NCBI GenBank assembly: GCA_947647735.1
Contig: CANSLJ010000011.1
Coordinates: forward strand, 1-64,000
Direction of reading: 5' to 3'
Origin: an uncultured bacterium
GTDB lineage: Bacteria; Bacillota; Clostridia; Lachnospirales; Lachnospiraceae
DNA: 64,000 nucleotides
Part shown: piece after piece, positions 51,007 to 59,642 of the stretch
How positions within the stretch are numbered: position 1 is the stretch's first letter
How the letters are laid out: every line of letters begins with the position of its first letter
Position numbers and translations under genes: made by a program
Notes under the pieces: model-generated
The model's input: the letters and a program-made list of their open reading frames with translations, nothing else
The model's database searches: none
Told to the model about the DNA's origin: nothing

Positions 51007-51963
51007 ATGATAACGGTCAGTCTCTGCATGATCGTGAAAAACGAGGAGCGGATCTTAAAAAGATGTCTTGATACGGTGGCGGATCTGGTGGACGAGATTG
51101 TGATAGTGGACACCGGATCTGCTGACAGGACGAAGGAGATCGCTGCGGAGTACACAAAAAATATATATGATTTTACATGGACGGGGGACTTTTCGGCTGC
51201 CCGTAATTTTGCGTTCTCAAAATGTACGAAGGAGTACATTTATACGGCGGATGCGGATGAGGTGATCGATGAGGAAAACCGTCAGCGGTTTCTTGATCTG
51301 AAGGAGGTGCTTTTGCCGGAGATAGAGATCGTGCAGATGAAGTATGGCAACCAGCTTCAGTTTTCCACCATCTACAATTTTGATGAGGAGTATCGTCCCA
51401 AGCTTTACAAAAGGCTGCGGGAGTTTGTGTGGGAGTATCCGATCCATGAGGCGGTGCGGTTGGAGCCTGTGGTTTATGACAGTGATGTCGTAATTACGCA
51501 TCTGCCGGAGGCGCTGCATACGGGGCGGGATATTGCCGCTTTTGAGAAGATGGTGAAAGACGGGGAGTATCTGGATAAAAAGCTTTGCGGGCTTTATGCC
51601 AGAGAACTTTTCGTTTCCGGTTCCGAGGAGGAAGTCTGCAGGGCACGGGAATATTTTAAGCTTGTGATCGAGGAAGAGGGAAGGACGCCGGGGGAGCAGA
51701 TGGAGGCGTTCTGTGTTGTGGTGCGCGCCAGCAGGCTGGCGGGCGATGCGGCGGAGTTTTATAAGTATGCGATGCGGGCAGCGGCTTCCGATGAGGAGAT
51801 CCCGGCGGAGATCTGTTACGAGCTGGGGTGCTTTTATCAGGGGCAGGGGGATCTGCCGGAGGCGGCTATGTGGTTTTATAATGCGCTGCATGAGACGGAG
51901 AGTATTCTGGATAAGAGGTGCGGCGGGGAGCTGGCGGAGGAAGGATTGCGGAGCTGTCAGTAG
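51007..51963 (+). CDS. SunS-like family 2 glycosyltransferase
   Basis: 318 residues. The catalytic part has VSLCMIVKNEERILKRCLDT, EIVIVDTGSADRTKEIA, FSAARNFAFSKCTKEYI and YTADADEVIDEEN as the metal site, followed by WEYPIHEAVRLEP. The C-terminal ~110 residues are helical and repeat-like (CYELGCFYQGQGDLPEAAMW), as in TPR hairpins. The domain order matches the larger protein encoded behind flagellin at 4266-6464, so both probably modify proteins. It is the last gene of its operon. Confidence 0.9.
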   Translation: MITVSLCMIVKNEERILKRCLDTVADLVDEIVIVDTGSADRTKEIAAEYTKNIYDFTWTGDFSAARNFAFSKCTKEYIYTADADEVIDEENRQRFLDLKEVLLPEIEIVQMKYGNQLQFSTIYNFDEEYRPKLYKRLREFVWEYPIHEAVRLEPVVYDSDVVITHLPEALHTGRDIAAFEKMVKDGEYLDKKLCGLYARELFVSGSEEEVCRAREYFKLVIEEEGRTPGEQMEAFCVVVRASRLAGDAAEFYKYAMRAAASDEEIPAEICYELGCFYQGQGDLPEAAMWFYNALHETESILDKRCGGELAEEGLRSCQ

Positions 51964-51972
51964 TGGTGGTGC

Positions 51973-52107
51973 GGAGTCAGCGGATATATATCCTGTTCAG
52001 ACACGCTCGCGCTTGGAGAAAAACGCAGCGGTACTAGGCTCGTGAGGGACCTCGCCAAGTGCTGGCGTTTTTCTACAGTCTTCACAGGATATATATCCGC
52101 TGACTCC
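51973..52107. repeat. Long nested inverted repeat element
   Basis: Two 23-base arms (51973-51995 and 52085-52107) are perfect reverse complements; each contains GGATATATATCC. Inside, a second pair (AGAAAAACGC at 52017-52026; GCGTTTTTCT at 52065-52074) is also perfect. The 135-base unit could fold into one long stem as RNA or as a cruciform. It may be a MITE-like repeat, a bidirectional transcription barrier or a structured RNA. No target-site duplication is obvious. Confidence 0.8.
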
Positions 52108-52194
52108 ACAGGAAGGTACTGGACGGCTGTGAGGTTATTCTCCGCCAGTTTTCCGCTTGATTAAAAAATTGAATGATAAGGAGTGAGTGGATAG

Positions 52195-53259
52195 ATGAGT
52201 TGGGAAGATGGTGTCAGGAGGGTTGTGCCTTATGTGCCGGGGGAGCAACCGAAGAGGGCGGATATTATTAAGCTGAATACGAATGAGTGTCCTTATCCGC
52301 CGGCGCCGGGGGTGAGAAGGGTGCTGGATGAGATGGATTATGGGGAGTTTCGGCTGTATCCCGATCCGGATTCGGGGGTGCTGGTGAAGGCGCTTGCGGG
52401 ATATTACGGGGTTTCGGAGAAACAGGTCTTTGTGGGCGTGGGTTCGGATGATGTGCTGGCGATGGCGTTTCTGACGTTTTTTAATACGGGAAAGCCCATC
52501 CTGTTTCCGGATATCACTTACTCTTTTTATGATGTGTGGGCGGATTTGTTTCGGATCCCTTTTGAGCAGATTCCGCTGGATGAGGATTTTAAGATCAGGA
52601 CGGAGGATTATCTTGGCAGGGATTGCGGGGGGATTGTGATAGCAAACCCCAATGCGCCTACGGGGGTTGCATTGCCTTTATCGGAGATTGAAAGGATCGT
52701 TTCCGCCAACAGGGATGTGGTGGTCATCGTGGATGAGGCTTATGTGGATTTCGGCGGGGAGAGTGCGCTGCCGCTTCTTAAGAAGTATGATAATCTGCTT
52801 GTGGTGCAGACATTTTCCAAGTCCCGGGCGATGGCTGGGATGCGGATCGGTTATGCTTTCGGTAGGGAAAAGCTGATCGGTTATCTGTTGGATTGCAGGT
52901 TTTCCTTTAATTCTTACCCGATGAACCGTCCGGCACTGGCGGCGGGCGTGGCGGCGCTGGAGGATAAGGCATATTTTCAGGAGATCTGTGGTAAGATCAT
53001 AAAGACAAGGGACAGAGTGGAGGAGGCGCTCAGGGAGCTGGGATTTTTCTTTGCGGACAGCAGTACGAACTTTGTGTTTGCCTCTCATAGAGAAGTGCCT
53101 GCGAAGGAGATCTTTGAGATGCTGAAGGATAAGGGGATTTATGCACGCTATTTCGCGAAGCCCCGGATCGATAACTATCTGAGGATCACGATAGGGACGG
53201 ATGTGGAGATGGCCAGACTGCTTGAGGTGCTTCGGGAGTATCTGGGCGGCAGGTGCTGA
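52195..53259 (+). CDS. hisC: Histidinol-phosphate aminotransferase-like enzyme
   Basis: 354-residue class I/II PLP aminotransferase. Features are IKLNTNECPYPPAPGVRRVL, RLYPDPDSGVLVKALAGYYG, the cofactor-contacting VFVGVGSDDVLAMAF, ANPNAPTGVALPL, VDEAYVDFGG and the Schiff-base Lys in VVQTFSKSRAMAGMRIGYAF. In histidine synthesis it makes histidinol phosphate from imidazole-acetol phosphate and glutamate. No other his genes are here, so a related aromatic amino-acid transamination is possible. The ribosome binding site is GGAGTGAGTGG. Confidence 0.88.
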   Translation: MSWEDGVRRVVPYVPGEQPKRADIIKLNTNECPYPPAPGVRRVLDEMDYGEFRLYPDPDSGVLVKALAGYYGVSEKQVFVGVGSDDVLAMAFLTFFNTGKPILFPDITYSFYDVWADLFRIPFEQIPLDEDFKIRTEDYLGRDCGGIVIANPNAPTGVALPLSEIERIVSANRDVVVIVDEAYVDFGGESALPLLKKYDNLLVVQTFSKSRAMAGMRIGYAFGREKLIGYLLDCRFSFNSYPMNRPALAAGVAALEDKAYFQEICGKIIKTRDRVEEALRELGFFFADSSTNFVFASHREVPAKEIFEMLKDKGIYARYFAKPRIDNYLRITIGTDVEMARLLEVLREYLGGRC

Positions 53260-53423
53260 AAGGGACAGTGTGGATACGGCCTGGCAGATATGATATATAA
53301 AGGATATTCTGCATAGATATAGTATCTGGAGAATTATTTTGGCACAGTGATTGATCCGTCTTTGGGAAAATGAAAACAGAGAAATATAAGAAACAGGAAA
53401 GTTTCGGGAAAGGATAAGGTTAT

Positions 53424-53900
53424 ATGTTAAAAAAGTATGCGTGGGTGTTTATTATTTCTATGGTGCCTCTGATCGAACTGAGAGGGGCTATTCCGGTGTC
53501 TCAGGGACTGGGATTACCGATCCTGCCGTCCTATATCGTGGCGGTGATCGGGAACATGGTGCCGGTGCCGTTTATTTATCTGTTTGCAAGGAAGGTGCTG
53601 GAGTGGGGAGCGGATAAGCCGTTGATCGGAGGGTTCTTCAGCTGGTGTCTGGAAAAGGGGCAAAAGGGCGGGAAGAAACTGCAGGAAAAAGCGGGAAAAG
53701 GGTTGTTTATCGCGCTTCTTTTATTCGTGGGGATTCCACTTCCGGGGACAGGCGCATGGACGGGTACACTGGCGGCAAGTATTCTGGATATGGATTTTAA
53801 ATCCAGCGTTACGGCGGTGATGCTGGGCGTACTGCTTGCGGGCATCATTATGGGCGTTGCCAGTATGGGCGTGTTCGGTGCGTTGGGAGCGATCTTCTGA
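53424..53900 (+). CDS. Small multidrug-export-type membrane protein (COG2426)
   Basis: 158 residues with about four hydrophobic helices. The pattern MVPLIELRGAIPVSQGLGLP near the N-terminus, then ALLLFVGIPLPGTGAWTGTL and VMLGVLLAGIIMGVASMGVF, marks the COG2426 family annotated as putative small multidrug exporters. Transport has not been clearly shown for the family. It stands alone between hisC and a lipoprotein gene. Confidence 0.85.
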   Translation: MLKKYAWVFIISMVPLIELRGAIPVSQGLGLPILPSYIVAVIGNMVPVPFIYLFARKVLEWGADKPLIGGFFSWCLEKGQKGGKKLQEKAGKGLFIALLLFVGIPLPGTGAWTGTLAASILDMDFKSSVTAVMLGVLLAGIIMGVASMGVFGALGAIF

Positions 53901-54024
53901 CTCTTTTTTGAAACGATGCCTTATCATGGGTGGGATGTGAGTGCAGTATAAAAAATAAACTAAAAACTGTATTGGAGAGCCGGTGTTTGTCGTATTTTCT
54001 TTACAAGATTTTAAGGGAGCAGAA

Positions 54025-54339
54025 ATGAAAAAGTTTTTGTGCACACTCATAATGCTTACTGTATTATTTTCCCTCACAGCTTGTGATGGCAAAACAGATG
54101 ATACAGTGACATTTCAGGCGGTTATATTGGAGATAAATGATGGTTATTACCTTGTCGAGCCGGTTGAAGGAAGCGTTGAACTGAACAGTGCGGATCAGAT
54201 AACTGTCCCTGTGACAGGTATGAATGATTCATCAGAACCCGAAGTGGGCGACGTTTTGGAGATTGTATATGACGGTGCGATCGCGGAGTCATATCCTGCA
54301 CAGATCACCAATGTTTACAGCATGAGTGTTGTCGAATAG
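54025..54339 (+). CDS. Small lipoprotein
   Basis: 104 residues. A lipoprotein signal peptide KKFLCTLIMLTVLFSLTAC (lipobox SLTAC, Cys near 19) is followed by a short beta-rich domain (VTFQAVILEINDGYYLVEPV ... VGDVLEIVYDGAIAESYPAQ). It resembles DUF3221-type OB-fold lipoproteins. It is anchored on the outer face of the membrane. ATG54025 has AGGGAG 7 nt upstream. Confidence 0.82.
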   Translation: MKKFLCTLIMLTVLFSLTACDGKTDDTVTFQAVILEINDGYYLVEPVEGSVELNSADQITVPVTGMNDSSEPEVGDVLEIVYDGAIAESYPAQITNVYSMSVVE

Positions 54340-54361
54340 AGATAAAACGGGAGAAGCAAAA

Positions 54362-55267
54362 GTGAGTGACAGTTATGGCGGCTTTGCGGGAGTTTATGAT
54401 GAACTGATGGATAACGTGCCCTATGTGGAATGGGCGGAGTTTCTGGTGTCTGTGCTGAGGGAGTATGGCGTGGGAGGCATGCCTGCGGCCGGGACTGGAG
54501 AATGCGAAAAAACCCGGATGTGTGCCGGGGGAGAGAGCGCAGAGGCAGATGCAGTGCAGAAGAATGCGGCGCAGGAGGACGAGGATATATTACAGGAGAA
54601 TCTTGCTGTGGAGCGGAATACGGTGCTGGATCTCGGATGCGGCACAGGGACTTTGACGGAGCTTTTGCATGATGCAGGTTTTGATATGATCGGGATCGAC
54701 AACTCGGAGGAGATGTTGGAGATCGCGCTGGAGAAGCGGGAAGAGAGAGGCAGTGATATATTATATTTACTGCAGGATATGCGGGAGTTTGAACTGTACG
54801 GGACGGTGGGGGCTGTCGTGAGCGTCTGTGATTCCCTGAACTATGTTCTGGATGAGGGAGAGATGATAAAAGTCTTTTCTCTTGTCAATAATTATTTATA
54901 TCCGGGCGGGATTTTTGTTTTTGATTTTAATACGGTTTATAAGTATGAGCAGGTGATCGGGGATGCGACGATCGCGGAGAACCGGGACGACTGCAGTTTT
55001 ATCTGGGAAAACTATTATGATGCGGAAAGTCAGGTCAACGAGTATGATCTGACAGTTTTTGTCAGGGAGCCCGGGGAAGATCGTTTCCGGAGATTTACGG
55101 AGACGCATTACCAGAGGGGATATACATTGGAGCAGATGAAGGGTTTTCTGGAGGAGGCAGGCCTTTTGTTTGAGAGGGCGCTGGATGCGGATACCCATGA
55201 AGAGGTCGGGGCGGGGAGCGAGCGGATCTATGTGGTCGCAAGGGAGTGCGGGAAACGTAGAGCATAG
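54362..55267 (+). CDS. Class I SAM-dependent methyltransferase with acidic insert
   Basis: 301 residues. The N-terminal GGFAGVYDELMDNVPYVEWA is the usual start of this family. Motif I is VLDLGCGTGTLTELLHDAGF, followed by IGIDNSEEMLEIALEKR and VVSVCDSLNYVLDEGEM. Between the N-terminal helix and motif I about 50 extra residues rich in Ala, Glu and Gly (for example GGESAEADAVQKNAAQEDED) interrupt the family's normal spacing. The start is GTG54362 with GGGAG upstream. The substrate is unknown. Confidence 0.87.
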   Translation: MSDSYGGFAGVYDELMDNVPYVEWAEFLVSVLREYGVGGMPAAGTGECEKTRMCAGGESAEADAVQKNAAQEDEDILQENLAVERNTVLDLGCGTGTLTELLHDAGFDMIGIDNSEEMLEIALEKREERGSDILYLLQDMREFELYGTVGAVVSVCDSLNYVLDEGEMIKVFSLVNNYLYPGGIFVFDFNTVYKYEQVIGDATIAENRDDCSFIWENYYDAESQVNEYDLTVFVREPGEDRFRRFTETHYQRGYTLEQMKGFLEEAGLLFERALDADTHEEVGAGSERIYVVARECGKRRA

Positions 55268-55281
55268 GAGATTATTATTTT

Positions 55282-55554
55282 ATGAGCAATGAGGCTATTT
55301 TAACAAATGACAAACAATACACTGTTTTTAGATATAAACAATACACTATCAGATTTAAATCACCATATTCGTTGGAAAAATATATACAGGTAAAAGAGTG
55401 GGACAGGGGATATCTGGTGGTCATGGCAAAATATCGTCATAATGAGAAACCGGAGGAAGAGTATATTGATCTGATTCCTATATTAGAAAATTTGTATTTT
55501 GATGCAAATGATTTTTTGAAACCAATCGAAAAAGTGAGGATTTCTTATGATTGA
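55282..55554 (+). CDS. 90-residue hypothetical protein of a small-gene operon
   Basis: Small beta-rich protein (FRYKQYTIRFKSPYSLEKYI, KEWDRGYLVVMAKYRHNEKP), family not recognised with confidence. It overlaps the next small gene by 8 bases and belongs to a run of three or four tiny genes inserted between a methyltransferase and hslO. Base composition is A+T-richer than in both flanking genes. Confidence 0.7.
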   Translation: MSNEAILTNDKQYTVFRYKQYTIRFKSPYSLEKYIQVKEWDRGYLVVMAKYRHNEKPEEEYIDLIPILENLYFDANDFLKPIEKVRISYD

Positions 55555-55768
55555 TGTAATGAAAGTAGCGGATAATGCAGATATGATAGTGAATGGTTAC
55601 GCGTATACAAAAGAAAATGATTATATTAAAGTTTTAAACTTGAACAATATGGAAAAGGCAGTTGTGATAAACAGTCTGGGAGATGTATTGGAAACCAGTA
55701 TGGATGACATAGAGATTCAGATCGTAAAAACATACTGGAATAAAAACAGGGAATTGCTGGAGGGATGA
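55547..55768 (+). CDS. 73-residue hypothetical protein, DUF2442-like
   Basis: Small protein ADMIVNGYAYTKENDYIKVL ... VVINSLGDVLETSMDDIEIQ. Size and position before a DUF4160-type gene recall the DUF2442/DUF4160 pairs found in bacterial islands, but the assignment is tentative. It is translationally coupled to both neighbours (8-base overlap upstream, 1-base gap downstream). Confidence 0.65.
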   Translation: MIDVMKVADNADMIVNGYAYTKENDYIKVLNLNNMEKAVVINSLGDVLETSMDDIEIQIVKTYWNKNRELLEG

Positions 55769-55769
55769 T

Positions 55770-56048
55770 ATGCCTAAATATTATGAGTATAAAATTGAAG
55801 GGTATTATCTCTATTTTACATCTTTTTGCACTGTTGAATGTATGCATGTTCATGCAAGTGACAGAAAATTATCTGAATCCGGTTCAGCAAAGTTTTTTGT
55901 GAAAGAAAACGGGGATAGTATACTTCAAAAGCGAGGAATATTGAACGATAGAGAGATAAGAACGATTCAGATTTTTATAAAAAATAACTATCAGGAAATG
56001 TATTTGAAATGGTCTGAGTACAGTAGGCAGGGATTTTATGAAAAGTGA
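55770..56048 (+). CDS. DUF4160-like small protein
   Basis: 92 residues. The central TVECMHVHASDRKLSESGSA followed by KFFVKENG fits the DUF4160 pattern with its conserved His-x-His. The C-terminal half is helical (EIRTIQIFIKNNYQEMYLKW). DUF4160 proteins often sit in small two-gene cassettes with toxin-antitoxin-like features; activity is not established. The stop overlaps a possible 43-residue gene. Confidence 0.7.
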   Translation: MPKYYEYKIEGYYLYFTSFCTVECMHVHASDRKLSESGSAKFFVKENGDSILQKRGILNDREIRTIQIFIKNNYQEMYLKWSEYSRQGFYEK

Positions 56049-56176
56049 AAAACATAACAAAAAAGAATGAGTTTGCATATTTGAGTGATAAGATAAGTAA
56101 ATTCTCAAGGAAGAGTAGAATGACCGTGAATGATAAGGTGAAATATACAGATTGGTCTATCAGAGAGGATAAGTAA
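56045..56176 (+). CDS. Possible 43-residue basic peptide
   Basis: GTG56045 overlaps the preceding stop (GTGA). The frame runs to TAA at 56174-56176, which in turn overlaps the hslO start (TAATG). The peptide is Lys-rich (KNITKKNEFAYLSDKISKFS and VNDKVKYTDWSIREDK). Exact fitting between two genes supports it, while the weak ribosome binding site argues against it. Confidence 0.4.
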   Translation: MKNITKKNEFAYLSDKISKFSRKSRMTVNDKVKYTDWSIREDK

Positions 56177-57138
56177 TGAAGGATTACATGGCAAGAGGAA
56201 CAGCGGCAAATGCTCAGCTTCGGGTATTTGCGGCAACAACAAAAGAGACGGTGGAGGCGGCGAGAGCCGCGCATAATACAAGCCCGGTGATGACTGCTGC
56301 GCTGGGGAGGCTTCTGACGGCAGGGGCTATGATGGGTAGTATGATGAAAGGGGAGGATGATATTCTCACACTTCAGATCCGGGGAGAGGGGCCGGGACGG
56401 GGACTGACCGTGACGGCGGATTCCAAAGGAAATGTGAAGGGGTATGCGCTGGTGCCTCAGGTGATCCTGCCCGCCAACGAGAAGGGGAAGCTGGATGTAG
56501 GCGGTGCGCTGATGGGCAGGGAATATTACAGGGCTGTCGGTGAAGGGGCTGACGGGACGGATGCCAGACGGGAAGGTGCTGAATCTGCGGCGAATGTCGG
56601 CGGTGTGCTCAGTGTGATAAAGGATCTGGGTATGAAAGAGCCTTATGCGGGGCAGACTGCATTACAGACAGGAGAGATCGCGGAGGATCTGACTTATTAT
56701 TTTGCGGTTTCGGAGCAGACGCCGTCCTCTGTGGGGCTTGGCGTGTTGATGGAGAAAAACAATACGGTAAAACAGGCTGGCGGTTTCATCATTCAGTTGA
56801 TGCCTTTTGCGGAGGATGTGGTGATCGAAAAGCTGGAGCACAATCTGCAGCATATCAAGTCGGTGACGACCATGCTGGAGGAGGGATTGACGCCGGAAGG
56901 GATTCTGGAAACCGTGCTGGAGGGCATGGATATCGAGTGGACAGATACGCTGCCGGTACAGTTTTATTGTAACTGCAGTAAAGAGCGGGTGGAAAAGGCT
57001 CTTGTCAGCATCGGGAAAAAGGAACTGACGGATATCATTGCGGACGGCAAGCCGATCGAGGTGAAATGTCATTTCTGTAATCATGCCTATGAGTTTACGG
57101 TGAAGGATCTGGAGGAGTTATTGGAACAGGCGAGATAG
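56176..57138 (+). CDS. hslO: Redox-regulated chaperone Hsp33
   Basis: 320 residues. The N-terminal core domain includes RGTAANAQLRVFAATTKETV and LTLQIRGEGPGRGLTVTADS. The C-terminal zinc centre has FYCNCSKERVEKAL and KCHFCNHAYEF, the CxC and CxxC pairs that bind zinc when reduced and form disulfides under oxidative stress, switching the holdase on. Residues about 118-137 (GEGADGTDARREGAESAANV) look like an extra loop. The ribosome binding site AGAGAGGA lies in the end of the small-gene operon. Confidence 0.95.
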   Translation: MKDYMARGTAANAQLRVFAATTKETVEAARAAHNTSPVMTAALGRLLTAGAMMGSMMKGEDDILTLQIRGEGPGRGLTVTADSKGNVKGYALVPQVILPANEKGKLDVGGALMGREYYRAVGEGADGTDARREGAESAANVGGVLSVIKDLGMKEPYAGQTALQTGEIAEDLTYYFAVSEQTPSSVGLGVLMEKNNTVKQAGGFIIQLMPFAEDVVIEKLEHNLQHIKSVTTMLEEGLTPEGILETVLEGMDIEWTDTLPVQFYCNCSKERVEKALVSIGKKELTDIIADGKPIEVKCHFCNHAYEFTVKDLEELLEQAR

Positions 57139-57198
57139 CAGGACATATCGGCAATAAAATGTGACAATGAAAACAGAGTAAAGACAGGGGGCTAAAAC

Positions 57199-59115
57199 AT
57201 GCAGCATGGTTTTATCAAGGCAGCGGCGGTAACGCCGAAAATAAAAGTGGCGGATCCGGCTTACAATGCGGAGCAGATCTGTAAAAAGCTGAAGGAGGCT
57301 TATGAACGGAAGGCGAAGATCATTGTTTTTCCGGAGCTCTGCATCACAGGGTATACTTGTCAGGATCTGTTTTTACAGGAACTTTTATTGCATGAGGCAC
57401 TGGCTGCCTTAAAAAAGATCACGGAGTGCACAAAGGGGCATGAGGCGCTTGTCTTTGTGGGACTGCCGGTGGAGCGGCATCAGAAGCTGTACAATGTGGC
57501 GGCGGTACTCAGAGACGGCAAGGTGCTGGGCATGGTGCCGAAGACCTATATTCCGAATTATGGAGAGTTTTATGAGGCGAGGCATTTTACGCCGGGAAAC
57601 GGGGAAGCTGTGGATATTCTGATAGACGGGGAGAGGATCCCTTTCGGGACAAAGCTGCTCTTTGCCTGCGAGGGTATGCCTTCTCTGCTGGTGGGCTGTG
57701 AGATCTGTGAGGATATGTGGGCGGTGGAGACGCCGGGCACTTCCCATGCGCTGGCGGGAGCGACCGTGCTGGTCAATCTGTCTGCGTCAAACGAGACGGT
57801 GACAAAGGATGAATACCGGAAGATGCTGATCGAGTCCGGCAGCGCAAGGCTGGTCTGCGGTTATGTGTATGCCAGCGCGGGGGAGGGGGAATCCACCCAG
57901 GATCTTGTGTTTGCAGGGCATAATATGATCGCGGAGAACGGCAGTATTCTGGCGGAGGCGGAGCGTTTTTCCGGGGAGGCTGTGTACGGGGAACTGGATC
58001 TTTACAGGCTGACGGAGGAAAGGCGGAGGCTGAATACCTTTATGACAGGGGATAACGGCGGCTATACGGTGGTGCCTTTTTCCTTAAAGAAGGAAGAGAC
58101 GAAGCTGACCAGAAAATTTGACAGGGCGCCCTTTGTGCCGACGGAGGAGCTGACCAGAAACAAGCGCTGTGACGATATCCTGAAATTACAGTGTTACGGG
58201 CTGAAAAAGAGATATGAGCATACAGGTGCGAAGACCGCGGTGATCGGTGTTTCCGGCGGGCTGGATTCCACATTGGCGCTGCTTGTGACGGCGAGATGTT
58301 TTGATCTTCTGGAAAAAGACAGGAGCGATATCGTTGCGGTGACGATGCCCTGCTTCGGGACGACGGACAGGACTTATCAGAACGCCTGCAAGCTGGCGCA
58401 GACGCTGGGTGCCGTGCTGAAAGAGGTGGATATCAAGGCTTCTGTGACACAGCATTTTCAGGATATCGGTCAGGATATCGATAAGCATGATGTGACTTAT
58501 GAGAACGGACAGGCGAGAGAGCGGACACAGGTGCTGATGGATATCGCCAACCAGAACGGCGGCCTTGTGATCGGCACAGGCGATATGTCGGAGCTGGCGC
58601 TGGGCTGGGCGACCTATAACGGCGATCATATGTCGATGTACGGCGTGAACGCCGGCGTGCCCAAAACGCTGGTGCGCCATCTGGTGCGGTATTTTGCGGA
58701 TACCTGCGGCAATCAGGAACTGCAGGCAGTGCTGATGGATGTGCTGGATACCCCGGTATCGCCGGAGCTTCTGCCCCCGGTGGACGGGAAGATCGCACAA
58801 AAGACCGAAGATCTGGTAGGGCCTTACGAACTTCACGATTTCTTCCTGTACTATGCACTGCGCCTTAACTTTTCTCCGGCAAAGATATACAGAATCGCGA
58901 GAGAAACCTTTGGCGGAGCGTATGCGTATGAAGAAATATTAAAATGGCTGAAAACCTTCTACCGGAGGTTCTTCTCCCAGCAGTTTAAACGCTCCTGCCT
59001 TCCGGACGGACCGAAAGTGGGCAGCGTTGCCGTATCCCCCAGAGGGGATCTGCGGATGCCCTCGGATGCTTCGGCGGCGATCTGGATGCGGGAAGTGGAA
59101 CTGTTGAAACCTTAA
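57199..59115 (+). CDS. nadE: Glutamine-dependent NAD+ synthetase
   Basis: 638 residues, with an N-terminal nitrilase-type glutaminase (Glu in IIVFPELCITGYTCQDL, Lys in MVPKTYIPNYGEFYEAR, Cys in LVGCEICEDMW) and a C-terminal ATP-pyrophosphatase (IGVSGGLDSTLALLVTARCF). It makes NAD from deamido-NAD, ATP and glutamine in the cytoplasm. GTGDMSELALGWATYNGDHM is typical of the synthetase site. The ribosome binding site is GGGGGC. A bidirectional terminator follows. Confidence 0.96.
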   Translation: MQHGFIKAAAVTPKIKVADPAYNAEQICKKLKEAYERKAKIIVFPELCITGYTCQDLFLQELLLHEALAALKKITECTKGHEALVFVGLPVERHQKLYNVAAVLRDGKVLGMVPKTYIPNYGEFYEARHFTPGNGEAVDILIDGERIPFGTKLLFACEGMPSLLVGCEICEDMWAVETPGTSHALAGATVLVNLSASNETVTKDEYRKMLIESGSARLVCGYVYASAGEGESTQDLVFAGHNMIAENGSILAEAERFSGEAVYGELDLYRLTEERRRLNTFMTGDNGGYTVVPFSLKKEETKLTRKFDRAPFVPTEELTRNKRCDDILKLQCYGLKKRYEHTGAKTAVIGVSGGLDSTLALLVTARCFDLLEKDRSDIVAVTMPCFGTTDRTYQNACKLAQTLGAVLKEVDIKASVTQHFQDIGQDIDKHDVTYENGQARERTQVLMDIANQNGGLVIGTGDMSELALGWATYNGDHMSMYGVNAGVPKTLVRHLVRYFADTCGNQELQAVLMDVLDTPVSPELLPPVDGKIAQKTEDLVGPYELHDFFLYYALRLNFSPAKIYRIARETFGGAYAYEEILKWLKTFYRRFFSQQFKRSCLPDGPKVGSVAVSPRGDLRMPSDASAAIWMREVELLKP

Positions 59116-59126
59116 AAGGAATAATC

Positions 59127-59165
59127 CGCCCGGAGAAATATTTTTCTCCGGGCGTCCGGCTTTTT
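59127..59165. terminator. Bidirectional terminator between nadE and the convergent gene
   Basis: CGCCCGGAGAAA (59127-59138) pairs with TTTCTCCGGGCG (59143-59154). A TTTTT run follows on the + side and A+T-rich bases on the other, so it can end transcripts from both directions. Confidence 0.75.
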
Positions 59166-59168
59166 CTG

Positions 59169-59642
59169 TTATGGCACCTGCACCTTAGCCAGCGTATCCC
59201 CGATCACCTCCAGCAAAAGCTCCGAAGTATAAGCCGCCTCCTCCGCATAAGTAACATTTTCCATCGACTGGTTCTCACAGATCTGTTCTGAGATCGTATT
59301 GAAAGAAGGCTCCAGCAGTGGATACAGTGTGGAGATCTTGTCGCTGAGCGGCGTCAGAGTCAGGGAGACGATCTGAGTTTCGTCCACGGTAAGATTGATC
59401 TCCACGGTTTCATCTTCCAGATAGAGGGCGCTTCTGTAGGCGCCGGGCTGATAAATGGGTGTCTGCTGCGAGCCGTCCTGTGTTTCCGTCTCAGGCGCTT
59501 TCGGCATCTCTTCCGGGGTTTCCTTATCGGAGCGGAACATGATAAAGAGGAGTATGATAAAAAGGATACCCAGTACAACGAAGATTCCCGTATAGATTAA
59601 TTCTTTCAGGTGCAGTACAACAATTTTTGTTTTGGAACTCAT
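59169..59642 (-). CDS. Single-pass membrane protein with extracytoplasmic domain
   Basis: 157 residues, the only clear - strand gene. After SSKTKIVVLHLKELIYTG comes one transmembrane helix (IFVVLGILFIILLFIMF), a Pro/Glu/Thr-rich linker, and an outside domain YQPGAYRSALYLEDETVEIN with VDETQIVSLTLTPLSD. This resembles the FMN-binding-like small domain of some Firmicute surface proteins, but no flavin-attachment motif is present. The start has GGGAGAG a few bases upstream. Function unknown. Confidence 0.78.
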   Translation of the reverse strand: MSSKTKIVVLHLKELIYTGIFVVLGILFIILLFIMFRSDKETPEEMPKAPETETQDGSQQTPIYQPGAYRSALYLEDETVEINLTVDETQIVSLTLTPLSDKISTLYPLLEPSFNTISEQICENQSMENVTYAEEAAYTSELLLEVIGDTLAKVQVP

